NCBI GenBank assembly: GCA_016169945.1
Contig: JADLSH010000199.1
Coordinates: 2,728,001 to 2,792,000 of the forward strand
DNA length: 64,000 nucleotides
From: Trachythela sp. YZ-2020
Taxonomy: Eukaryota > Cnidaria > Anthozoa > Malacalcyonacea > Clavulariidae
Direction: 5' to 3'
A program made the position numbers and the translations under genes. Position 1 is the first letter of the stretch. Every line of letters starts with the position of its first letter. Under the pieces are notes generated by a model. The model saw nothing but the letters and a program-made list of their open reading frames with translations. It did no database searches and was not told the origin of the DNA. Shown in pieces: positions 32,201 to 43,100 of the stretch.

Positions 32201-35200
32201 TTATATCGACTTTGCTTGGACTGTTCCGTTATGGGTGGGTTTCACCAAGTGTGACAATGCAGCACTTAGTGGTCAACTCAACGACAGTGGTAAAGAGTGA
32301 GTGGTTAGATTGTTCACATTGTGGTTAGTGTCAAACACATTTTAGCATATTTTTTCGCTCCCATAAGTTTGATACATTTGACGTTGACCACAATGGGTAG
32401 CACCACATGAAACACTTGTCTGGAAATCACCTATGGGTGGGTTTCATTAAGGAATATCGTGTAGCAGATACAACCAAAACTCTCAGAGAGAAAAATAATG
32501 CTCAATATTTTCGTTATTTGTAGTTGTCGTGGCTAATATATAAGATCAGAAAGATGAAATTTTCTTTCCCATATCAGTGCGAACATTTCTGAAATTGACC
32601 ATGATTCATTTGCTGCCACGTACCGCGTACTGAAACACACCAATAACGGTCAGAACGAGTCTTATTCATAAAAAAATAACAGAAATACCTTCAACATTTC
32701 GTCTTTGCGACGCGAGTGATCCATCCTCAAGCGCAGAACGAAACCGCGCGTTTGGGACAATTGGCACTGCTGACGCGCTCCGAATATGATCAACATTGCT
32801 ATTGGCTGTTCGAGGAGTGATCCGGACAGTCTGATTGGCTGATACAGTATTCACGTGATGTCCGTCTCTGTAGTGCGCAGTATTCATTCTTCTTTGGTAA
32901 CCACCCTCGACTTCAGCCTCAGCAGATTTTGACCTATCATGTGAGCTCCCGTGCGACGATCCGCCGTGGGATTTTTCTGGTGAATAGCGAGTAGTGTTAC
33001 TAAGTTGATTTGCCAGGGGGCTGTACCTAGGATTGCTCTGAGCAAACCGAGATCCTATATAACTGTAGGTTGGAGGGACAAAATTTCTGTTGGCAAAGGT
33101 CCCCCTATACGGGAACCCGACCCTGCCGAGTATGTTTGAGATTTGACCATCAAGTCTATCTGCGTTAGCATTAACCATAGCATTAAATTCACTAATCTTC
33201 GCATGGTCCACAGCGGAGTTAGCCCCAAAGCCATCCAGAATCTTAACAAGTTCTGAATAAACAGGTCCATGTAATAGCTGTAGGTTATAGAGAAGTTTCT
33301 TCGAGCCAATAACTAATTTTGATGCACTTTTCTCCACCTCTTTCGTGGGAATTGTCGTCGTTGGGTACGTGTGATGTTTTATGACTTTGATGATAACATT
33401 GTGTTCCTCCAATGTATAGTGGTCCACAACACCAACAACGTAGTTTAAAACTTCACGTGACGTTTTATGAAAGAGAAGTAGAACCACAACCTTGCCTAAA
33501 TAGTGAAACAAAATTGGCAGGGTTAGAGATAGGGTGATCCCATAGATGGAGTGCAGATTTTTCAGGGGTGCACCATTTCACTACACACGCAAAAATCTCA
33601 CATCTTGTAACAAGTCTGCCAACAAGCCGTCAACAAGTTGTCACCGCACTGCTTGTCCCAAGTTGTCAACAAGTATGGAACAACTTGTTAACAAATTGTA
33701 ACAAGCCTGATGGCATTATCAGACTTGTTACAAGGTTGTTCCAACAACGTTACATGCTTGTTATAACAATATTGTTACAACCTTGAGTTGTCAACCTTGT
33801 AACATTCTTGTTGTATCATGGCTGTGACAGACCTGTTAGAACAACCTTGTAACAAGTCTGATATTGCCATCAAGCTTGTTACAAGTTGTTAACAGCTTGT
33901 TCCAAACTTGTTACAACAACTGGGAACAAGCAGTGCAAAGACAACTTGTTGACAGCTTGTGAACAGATTTGTAACAACTTGTTTGCAGACTTGTTACAAT
34001 TTGTGCGTTTTTACGCGTGTACCACCGTAATTCTGTACAGTATTTCTGTAGGGGAACGGGTTATTAGTTTATTAGGGGTTCTGGTTGTGGTTGACGTAGC
34101 TCGATACCCTAATTCAAGTGTAATCGCATTTATCATCAAATTCATTAGATTGTTAAACTTTTTTCGCCAAATATCCTAGAACATTTTCACTAACGCTATG
34201 GAATTTATACTTCCGGGAGGGCGGCATGTATCATAGAGGTTTATGGTGCAAAATAAATGTTAAATATTTCCCTTGACATTCATTGATGGACTATTTAAGT
34301 GAATGAGTATGTCAAAGTCAAAGTAGCCAAACGTGTAGTTTTCGATTCTCCTCGTGACGTATGTGATTTACTGGATTTGCTGACAAGTCTAAGGCTATTG
34401 GCTCATACCTCGCGTAAAGTGTAGTTGTTGCTGTACTGCGTGAAATCACATACGTCAGGAGGAGAATCGGATCCGACAAATCGGGTCGTGTGAACAGGTC
34501 TTAAGGTACGTTTACACGCTGTGATTTGTCGGGCCGATTTTAGGTTTTGCTGAATGTTAATAACGAATATTTTCAGTCGGTGATGTTGTCAGATGACGTT
34601 CACCACGTATTTTTCAAATATCATTAACGTGCATCTGAAATCGGCCCGACAAATCGCAGCGTGTAAACGTACCTTTAACCATGACAACCTCGCAACTCGC
34701 AAGTGAGGCTCTTTGCCACCGCCCGTCCCTCCCCGTAGAAAACACGCTACATAGTTAAAGAGCCTGGCTTATGAGGTTGTCCCCGAGCTTACTCCAAGAG
34801 TACTTCAAGACTTTGTTAAGAAAGAAGCAGGTGCTAAAATATGGCAAAGGCGGTTGCGCAGAAATAGATCAGATGGGAAGAAAGATCGTGCCTTAAAGGC
34901 TCTTCTCGTCGCAAAAAAACAACTCGCAAGCTCGCTGCGAGTACTTTCATCCAATCACAATGCTCGACAGTTTATTTTAATTACATGCAAGAACTCGCAG
35001 CGAGTTTGCGAGTTGGTTTTGCGATGAGTGGAAAAGAGCCTTAAGGCCTTGATTCCACGGCGAAATTATTCGCGAGAAATTGTGTCTGCAGAATACGGAT
35101 GGCTGCACATCAGTGATTCTATTCAATTTCCCCACTTTTTTCGCTTTCGCAGTGAGTAGAACTAACTTCTGCGAAATTTTTTCTCGCGAAGCCTGATTTA

Positions 35201-36245
35201 TGTTTTCTGCGCATGCGTCAATTCATTTCGTGCGAAAAATTTTCGCATTTCGCTGAGAAAAAACACTCGTGGAATCAGACCATTAGGGACGGAATCACAG
35301 GTATGCAGGAGAAATGTGGGAAGTAGTTGATGCCATACCTTTCCTTCCTAGGACATTGTCGCCAATAAATCTTGAAAAACTGTGAGAGAGGTCTGATATT
35401 CTCTCACAATGATACAGTTTGCCAGAAAACAACAAAAACTTCAAACAGTCTTTACCAATCTCCCCGCTATCTTCGCTCGAATTTTTCTCAACTTGGTTTT
35501 GAACCGGCATCACTTGAATCGGGGCCGGATCATCGGGCTTCTCTTGTTTTATAGTGACGGTTGTTTGGAACTCAGAATTGTTGGACTCTTTGGTAGAATT
35601 GGAGTCTATACTAGAAGTTTGAATCTGTTTGAATCCAGTATAATGATTACTTTCGCTCTCTTCAATTTGCCCGTCAGGACTTTTCCGCTCGGGTTCTCGC
35701 GATGTACAACTCGAATCATGATCGTTTTGGTACGGAACACTGCGAGGTGTATTCTCCAAGGAATTGCGTGGTTTTTCCAACAGATTTCTAGAAATTCCTG
35801 AGGGATTCCTAGGATGTTCCATACGATTCGCAATGGAATTTCTTGCATTCCTCAAGGGATTTACACTACTCCCTGAGGGACTTCTATTTTTCCCAGGTGA
35901 ACATCTCGGATTCCCTATGGAATTTCTAGTATCCCCAAAGGAATTTCCATCGTTCCCTAAGGTGTTTCCAGTATTCTCTAAAGAGTTTCTAGGATTCACT
36001 GAAGATTTTCCTGTATTCCCCAATGCGGTGGTAGGAGGGGGGATTTCAGGGCTACTTATAGACGCCACGTTCTCATTCTCAGCGTACTTGTTCATCATTC
36101 TGTCTTTATTATTGTTCTCATTAGTATCTTGGGTAGATTTCTTTACAGTCTGTTCGAATATTGCCTCCAAATGTGCTCCCTTACGTTTCCTCTCCTGATG
36201 ATGCTTTTCATGTTCGTAGTCTTTTATTAATCTTTCTGCTTCCAT
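29233..36245 (-). CDS. Unrecognised coiled-coil protein with NG/NS-rich repeat
   Basis: Minus-strand exons 35339-36275 (ATG at 36245-36243), 32689-33495, 32032-32109, 31203-31298 and 29233-29273 join in phase, about 640 residues. I do not recognise the family. The N-terminus is a charged helix (DYEHEKHHQERKRKGAHLEA). Residues about 75-165 are a degenerate heptad-like repeat with the theme G-N-x-[GR]-N-S-[LFI], next to Asn/Gly/Pro/Arg-rich sequence. A folded segment of about 90 residues starts GKVVVLLLFHKTSREVLNYV and includes NVIIKVIKHHTYPTTTIPTK. A Ser/His/Arg-rich stretch follows, then a C-terminal coiled coil (LQTVAELCKEKMKRDMAEQE, FEEFKSQMQQHLSQVEERM, RTLKELRSQLEDLLKSA). This layout would suit a centrosomal or cytoskeletal scaffold, but that is inference. 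The 36275 acceptor shows that a 5' exon exists upstream; the ATG chosen is the first in frame. Confidence 0.75.
29515..29790 (-). mobile_element. tRNA-derived SINE with inverted partial copy
   Basis: The unit 29515-29722 is antisense: GGCAGGAATCGAACCTGCGG is the B box complement and GAGCTACAGAGTCCAG the A box complement. It is followed at 29735-29780 by a sense head (ACTGGACTCTGTAGCTCAG), giving a head-to-head palindrome. It resembles a tRNA gene but the sense copy stops after the D arm. Confidence 0.75.
29985..30690 (+). repeat. Dispersed repeat copy split by a nested insertion
   Basis: Strings such as GCATGCAAAAACTGTAGGTT, CTCAAGACCTGACAGAG and AATGCACTTCACGTGGCGAAG match the reverse complement of 53985-54450. 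The copy is interrupted at about 30140-30425 by the hairpin-capped element, which is absent at the other locus. Confidence 0.75.
30140..30425. mobile_element. Hairpin-capped element nested in an older repeat
   Basis: A CCAAT-type GATTGGCT motif (30169) is followed by hairpin GCTATCTAATTGTCGATAGATAGC. A terminal hairpin then carries loop TTCGGGCTTCGCCC (30357-30370), with arms TAAAACAATTAGATTAT... and ...ATAATCTAATTGTTAA. Confidence 0.6.
30705..31030 (+). mobile_element. Full-length tRNA-headed SINE with conserved core
   Basis: The head GGTGGCGCAGTCGTCAGTGC (A box) and GAGTTCGATTC (B box, 30752) are tRNA-like. The core includes CAGGAAAGTTGACTGGGTG and the tail GGTCACTGAAAAGCCCCAAT followed by a TAATG repeat. 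A second copy is at 48906. It lies in the last intron of the coiled-coil gene. Confidence 0.75.
31446..31862. mobile_element. mariner-type MITE with about 150-bp inverted arms
   Basis: Ends TACAGGGTGTATTAAAAAAA and TTTTTTTATACACCCTGTA are flanked by TA. The arms also share CTCTTTAGCTTTCCAAT and its inverse. The CAGGGTGT terminus is typical of the Tc1/mariner group. There is no transposase. Confidence 0.85.
33575..34022. mobile_element. Best copy of the palindromic TTGTTRACAAG element
   Basis: TA-flanked termini TACACACGCAAAAATCTCAC (left) and GTGCGTTTTTACGCGTGTA (right) enclose about 400 bp made almost only of variants of CAACTTGTTRACAAG. It lies upstream of the 33495 exon of the coiled-coil gene, in its intron. 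Confidence 0.8.
34318..34500. mobile_element. Foldback MITE, ATCCGACAAATCGG family, copy 1
   Basis: Inverted GATTCTCCTCGTGACGTATG and CATACGTCAGGAGGAGAATC surround a TTTGCTGACAAG/CTATTGGCTCATAC centre. Relatives are at 52222-52424 and 63535-63625. Confidence 0.75.
34504..34675. mobile_element. Foldback MITE, GATTTGTCGGGCC family, copy 2
   Basis: GGTACGTTTACACGCTGTGA at the left and its inverse at the right pair for about 38 bp, almost perfectly. The element is about 170 bp and directly abuts the previous MITE family. Confidence 0.85.
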
Positions 36246-37387
36246 CTTACGAGAGTCAGAATTCTTCACCCGTATCTGTTAAATACGAGTGTCTGGTCAG
36301 GCTTATCGTCCCTTCACAACTTCAGTGTACAAACTCTTACAAAACAAAGATTTTCGAAATGGTTTTTGAGGACAGTAAAATATTTTTATCATTAAGTCAG
36401 CCAGATAGTTTTATTCCATCTTCTAGAACTTTTCTTTCTGTTTATCGTGCTAAAGTTAAGCGCCTTAAACGACAAACTGGCAGGTTTTGACCTGCCACTG
36501 ATATACCGCGTTGACTGGTGGCATAGCAGGTTATTATATTAAGAGCACACGAGGTGCATTGAACACCTGTCAATTTATCATTTAACGACATGCATCAATG
36601 AACTTCTTCATTGTGTGATAATAATAGCGAGATTAAGCAACAAGAAAGACTATTTATAAAGGCCTTGGTTTATCTTACTGTGATCATAGAGGCATTGATG
36701 AAATGAAAAAAAAATTACATTGTCAAAGAGGTTTGCATTGACACAAACTAAGACAAACGTTGACAAAAAATATTTTGATCGAAGAAATTTTGATGAGGGT
36801 TGATGAGAGTTTTTCCTCATTTGACAGGTACGCGCGATAATATCCAGTAAACTTTCATGCAAACTCTTGCTTGCCAACTCTCATTAACTCTCATCCTAGT
36901 TCGATCAGGGGTTTAGGCTGTCAACACAATTGTTCATACAGTATTTTTATCCTTTCCCAACAGTATCAGAGTCTGAGGGGGAACTCGACTATTTTTTACT
37001 CTAATTGTATAATGCCAAACGATCTAAGCAAGTAATTTGTAATAGTGGAAAGATCCTCAGTTAGCTAAAAGTAAGCTAGCTAGTTTACACGGTCAGAATT
37101 CATATTCTAGGGTTTCCTGCAATCTGATTGGCTACGCGAGCCCCCGGCGGGCTCGGACCGGGGCTCGGACCGTTTTTGAGACCTTGGGAAATATTTCCCT
37201 TTGCGGGCCTCAAAGCCGGTAAATAACATATAATTATATATACTACAATATATCTATGTCTAGAAAGAGTTAATTACTAAAACCAATACATTAAGTACCT
37301 AATTAAATATCATGGATCTAAATTAAATTAACCAATCAAGTTGTTTAAGAAGAGCAGACTTAAACAAGGATCTAGAAGAGAACATTC

Positions 37388-37638
37388 TGGGGCCGGTAAT
37401 TGTTCAAAAGCTGGTTAACGCTAATCCTGGGTTAAATTTTAATCTGCTGTTCTGGTTTGTATACAGTACTTCTGCGTGTTTGTTTATTTCAAAACTTTAT
37501 GAACAAAAAACTTCTATCGCCCAGTAAAAGGTTGATAGAAAAAAGCCGTATTCATGTTAATATAACCGATGTCGGGAAACTTGTATGAAAGTTACCACTA
37601 ACCCAAGGTTAAGTTAACCGGGTTTTGAACAACTGGCC
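37388..37638. mobile_element. GGGGCCGG-ended foldback MITE, copy 1
   Basis: The ends are CTGGGGCCGGTAATTGTTC and GAACAACTGGCCCCTG, with GGTTAACGCTAATCC and a GTTAACCGGG-type inverse inside. Confidence 0.7.
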
Positions 37639-37639
37639 C

Positions 37640-37740
37640 CTGATCTCACTGTCAAGGTCATTCCAATATGTAATCGCTCTTGTCCTAAAAGCACGAGCTA
37701 AAAGTCAGGTTTCTTAAGTAGGAGTTTATCACTCTTACAT
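37640..37740 (-). mobile_element. LINE 3'-end fragment
   Basis: On the minus strand it reads ARAFRTRAITYWNDLDSEIR, the LINE ORF2 tail motif (Y-W-N-x-L). Confidence 0.55.
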
Positions 37741-38629
37741 CTGGAAGAGGACCTAGTGTTATGTTTATGTAAAATCTCATATGGTTGGAGAGAAGCAAGT
37801 CTCTGCTTAATATGTTTAGGGCCGTCCAATATGGTCGTGTATAATATGGAACCTCGAAGGATCCACTTAAATATGATGTGCCAATGGAAATTTAAGTAAG
37901 ATCGGACATCAGGCCCTAAGCTTGCAAGTTGAACGTTTCTTTAGCATTAGGTATAGTGAAGTGTCGACTTCTTTCAAAGATTTTGAAAGAAAGACTTTAA
38001 TATTGCACGCATTTGCATCAAACGCTTTTTCAATAACCACTATAGGATCTTATGAAACTTTGCATCAATTTGGGTCTATTCTCGGTAGTCTAAAACAAAA
38101 GGAGTATGACATATATTCTCTGTCTAAAGCCAAATCATTTTGCTTCTCAAATATCAGCCAGGAGCCGGTTGTATAGAAGTCTTAACTTTTGTTCTGTAGT
38201 TAAATTTAGCTATAGTTTTTATAACAGGCCCCTGCAGAAAGTTATATAAAATACACAATTAGCTGCACGCTGCCACAAGCAAGACATTTAGAACTGTCTG
38301 GTAGTTAAAACGAAGCACAATGCCACAAGCGAAAACTTGTAACGACTTGCGAACCTTTTGTCCTTGTGTGCTCAACCTTAACTCCTAAGGCACGAGGTAT
38401 GCTGGTCTATACCGTAGTTCTATAGTCTTTAGAAGAGGGGAAAGGGCTTCATGCTTAATTTAGTAAACGTTTCTTGACTTAAAATTTAATGATTTGTATA
38501 ATGAAGAACAAATTTAAGATTTCGAATTAAACATGTTTACTCGTCAATGTATTGTCATATATTACTGTGACCTGCAAATATGGCTTCCAAATTATTATAG
38601 ATCTATTTTAATCTCAAACTTAGAGGTCT

Positions 38630-38780
38630 GGGGCCGGTTGTATAAAAAAGTAGTTAAAGTTAACTATAGTTAGCGCAAAAGTTAACCAATCAGAATCGCG
38701 AATTTTACAGTTAACTACTATTTAACTACAAAACGGGTAGTTAAAATGTAGTTATAAGACTTTTTTATACAACCGGCCCC
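38630..38780. mobile_element. GGGGCCGG-ended foldback MITE, copy 2
   Basis: GGGGCCGGTTGTATAAAAAA and TTTTTTATACAACCGGCCCC are perfect terminal inverted repeats about 150 bp apart, with AGTTAAAGTTAACTATAGTT inside. A decayed third copy lies at 38157-38236. Confidence 0.85.
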
Positions 38781-40175
38781 TGGACGGCGCGCAGGTTAAG
38801 TGAGGGCAGACAGGTAGTACTGTATCAAAATTCTCTATATCAATATAGACTTTGGCCAAAGATAGCTTCACAGCCTCGTCTCAGGCCACTTTTCGCGCGG
38901 TTTTGGTAAGTTCATTTTCCTGAATCGTGTTCGGTTATTTGACTGCACGATTTCTACATCGTGTTCGGTTATTTGACTGCATGATTTCTACAATTTACGC
39001 GATATTTTTTCAATAAATTTAGTATCTATATTGTTAACATTTCTTTTCATGTATTAGTTGTAAGTTCATATATATTTTCTACAAAAATACCTCAATATTC
39101 GTCTATGTCTGACCGGCAAAACAAAGCCGGTCGAGCACATATATTTCGGATATTAAAACAATCTACAAGATACATAGCAAAATAAAAACCATAGCCAAAG
39201 AAGTTGATAATAAGGTTAACAACATATAGGTATATATATATAAGAACTTGCAACAACGCGTCGCTCTTGATATTTTGACGGCTTTTTCAACAATACTTTA
39301 ACACAATTCGGAAAATGTACTTATCAAAACCGCGCGAAAAAAGCCTGGAACGAGGTTGTGAAGCAATCCCAGCTATCCTATGGAGCTACAGTAGCGGCGA
39401 ATCAACTGGGTAGAGCACAGTATAATTTGTGTACTTTCTAAGACTTCTAACAAACCAGTTATTCTTCTATTTTAATAAACGTCTTGTATTCAAACTAAAT
39501 TATCTTATTTATTGTAGAATGTAGATTACGTGTATATCTACTAAGCTTCTTTCTATTAATTAATTTCAATATTTTCTTCAAAAGATAATGCTAGTGCATT
39601 GTTCAAATAGACCACACTAATTCGTTTATACGTTTGAAACAAAGCTGCGGAAAATCTTTGTACATAGTCATAGAAAGTAATATATGTGAAGAATCGCACA
39701 TATTTTCATTTATATCAGGCAGCAACAAGGTTGTCATCTATATATCTATTGCAGAACGATCAAACTGCAACAACTTGTAACAAGTTTGTTGGTGTGCAGC
39801 CACGACTCGTGCGCATGCATTATTATGATGGCATTGCAGGGCAATAACAATTCGTTGGATGAAGTTGCAACAAGCTTGTTGAATCATTGACCCTGTAGTA
39901 AGGTTGTCAACAAGACATTGGTGATCGACCAACAAACTACGAATTAGGTGGTGCAAACACAACCTGATGCGAACTTGTGCAACAATCTTGTAGCCAATTA
40001 TCAACAAGCTGGGAGCTGAACACGACCTGTAATCGCCTTACATCGACAACACTGTGGCAATTTCACAGCGTGGTTAGTATAACTTTAACATTTTCAGCAT
40101 ATGGACAGCACTGACAGAGCGGGCCACCTACATAGCCAAACTCTACGAAATAAATAAATATATATATGGTACTTA

Positions 40176-43100
40176 TCATTCATTTTTCTCAAGCAGTTCG
40201 GCTTTAAGGCTCTGTTCTGTGGTAGTAAGTGAATTTGCAGCTGCCAACAGCTCGGTACATCTATAATGTGGATAATATAATTTTGAAACACAATGTTAAA
40301 AGTTAACGACAGACCGAGCTGATTCACATATCGGTATAGTGAATATAGTCAGGAGCGAAATAAGACTTTGGCTCAATAGAGATTGGCTACAAACTTATAG
40401 TTAGGGCTCATTACTTCATGTTCAATGGGAAAACTCCGGGAGAACTCAGTAAAAGCTAGTGACAGACCAAGTTGGTTCACATATTGGTAGTCAACATAGT
40501 CAGGAGCAAAATAAGACTTTGGCTCAATAGAGATTGGCTACAAACTTATAGTTGGGGGTAATTGGGGGTCATTATTCATGTTAAATGGGAAAGCTCCGGA
40601 AGAACTCAGTAAATAGAGAAAACCAAGCAAGCTATTTTTACACAATATACTGACGATTCTATAGATTCAATTGTATTAGATCCGATTATTGGACGCCTGT
40701 TCAGGCGAGCCGATTTTACCAGTGTTTAACCCGCGATCAGGCGGTGACCTGTTTAGTCTGAGGATAACCGGCTTCTTTTCATCTTGTCGGATGGAAATAG
40801 AGCATTATATAGAAATAGAGTTCTACTTCGATTCGACTGTCGGAACGTCACTTTAATGGTGTTCACATGTTCCGATTCTTGGATCCGATAGAAAAATCGG
40901 ATCGTGTGAACTAGCTTTAAGCCTGGTTTCCATTTAGTCGTGACGGTCGTGAACACATCAAGGTGGCCGATGTAATAGAATTCCAATATATATCTACAGT
41001 CAGTAAAGACTGATTTGCATATAGCGCGCACAAAAGACGAGATAGATGCAGATTATTTAACATAGGGTACAGTCAGTGTTGATATATCTCTGCAATCATT
41101 AAAGACTGATTTACATACAGCATACAAACGACAAGATAGATGCAGACTATTTCACATAGGGTACAGTCACTGTTGATATATCTCTGCAATCATTAAAGAC
41201 TGATTTGCATACAGCACACAAAAGACGAGATAGATGCAGATTATTTAACATAGGGTACAGTCAGTGTTGATATATCTCTGCAATCATTAAAGACTGATTT
41301 ACATACAGCACACAAAAGACAAGATAGATCCAGACTATTTCACATAGGGTACAGTCAGTGTTGATATATCTCTGCAATCATTAGACTGATTTGCATATAG
41401 CGCGCACAAAAGACGAGATAGACGCGCATTGCCAACAACTATACCTTAAAAAGCTTTAAAATATTTTCCATTACCTCTCTTGTTCATCAGTTTCTGTCTG
41501 TACAGTTTCCACTAGAGCTTGCATTTCATCGGAAAATGACAGAATCTGGACGAAATTAGTGAGAAAATGAATTAATTATAATTATAATACATTGTCGTCA
41601 CTATATGTGTCTTCTGGTTGGCTAATTGCTTACAGATAAATATGGCAATCACGCAACCTACAGATAACTGAGTTATCTGTTATCCGCAGTACGTACTTTT
41701 TAGCGAGCGGCAGTTTTACGTACAAGAATAAAACCAAGAAAAAACCCCATGAATAAACGATGTTTTTTGAAAGTTTTGGCGTAAAAAATACACTCTTTTG
41801 AAACTTTTATTAGAACTATAGTAAGTAAATTAGGTTTCTAATATTTTGTCGTTATTGTTCTAATTTTATAATTGGTTTTTACCCCAATATTTTAGAACTA
41901 AACGTTGTTTTGTGCGACAGAATTTAAATTGTTGTTTATCGAAGGAGTTTAATAACAATGCAATGAATAAAAAACAATTATTGAATTAGCGTTTTGTTAT
42001 ATCCGGAATTAACAAGGTCTCGGTAAGGGTTATCAGTCTCAGCTTTCGGCTTCGCCTGATAACACTTACCTTGACAATTCCGGATATCACAAAAACCTCA
42101 TCCAATAATTGTTTATTATAACCATTTGTTTAGGAAGAAGATTTGATTATTTAAGAAGATTGCTACCAACGCAGAAAACTATCCGTTTCATGAAAATAGA
42201 TATAGTTGTACATACCTTCAACTCGTTGTTTTGAAGAAGTTGTGCTACTTCCTCCGCATTGTTTTCAAACTCCTGTAAGGCTGCTAATAACTCATCTATA
42301 GGAGAAATATGTATAATTAAGCTGGAGGGGTATGTCCACTGATCTGGGAATTATACTGGATTTAGTATCTATTGTGTTACAAGTGAAGCCGGAAGTCAGC
42401 CATTACTAAAGGTACGTTCACACACAGCGATTTGTCGGGCCGATTTTAGGTTTTGCTGAATGTTAATGACGAATATTTTCAGTTAATGATGTCACCAGAT
42501 GACGTTTGCCACGTATTTTTCAAATATCATTAACGTGCATCTGAAATCGGCCCGACAAATCGCAACGTGTGAACGTACCTTAAGGAACCAACTGACAACA
42601 TTTTTAGCGTATAATGGTGGAAACTTATTGCTTGAGATATGTTAAAATAATGTAGTAATCTGTATATATAATTGCTAAATGAGTTCATAGAATAACATAA
42701 AGCAAAACAAAAACAAATATGAAAACTATTTACAAAGACGTACAGTATTAAGATATAGGAAAAGACGTCTAAACATGCATGCAAGTTTTACTATCAAGTA
42801 TTTCTGTCGCTGAGTAGAACCCTGAACTGATTTAATGATATGCTTCTATCTTTCAGGTGAAATGGTAAATCATTCCACATTTTTGCACCAGAATAGCTAA
42901 TGCTTTTCTTAAGAAAATTCTTGGTTTTTCTAAAGCATAGTCTAAATCATTACTACGAAGGCTGTACTGTTGGTTGCATGCTACATTAAATATATTGGAA
43001 ATATTCTCCGAGTATTAAAGGATTACAGAATGGTTTTCCGTGCAGGATTGCGTGCATCCCGCAAAAATGTACACCCCGCAAAGCGAGATCTCATGCACCT

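Larger units (their letters stand above)
36276..40175. other. Spacer between coiled-coil gene and HAUS8
   Basis: Apart from any unseen 5' exon of the coiled-coil gene it holds MITEs and a LINE stub (annotated separately), GC-rich hairpin sequence at 37130-37210 (CTCGGACCGGGGCTCGGACC) and a degenerate TTGTAACAAG-like tract at 39720-40030. No coding exon could be supported. Confidence 0.5.

Noticed and set aside
35370..35480. Possible 90-bp intron inside exon 35339-36275 (acceptor TCTCTCACAG)
   Set aside because: Removing it shifts the frame and gives a stop codon, whereas reading through keeps the frame to the next exon.
36161..36490. Plus-strand frame of 109 codons
   Set aside because: Its first part is antisense to the coiled-coil gene exon and the rest shows no domain or splice signals.
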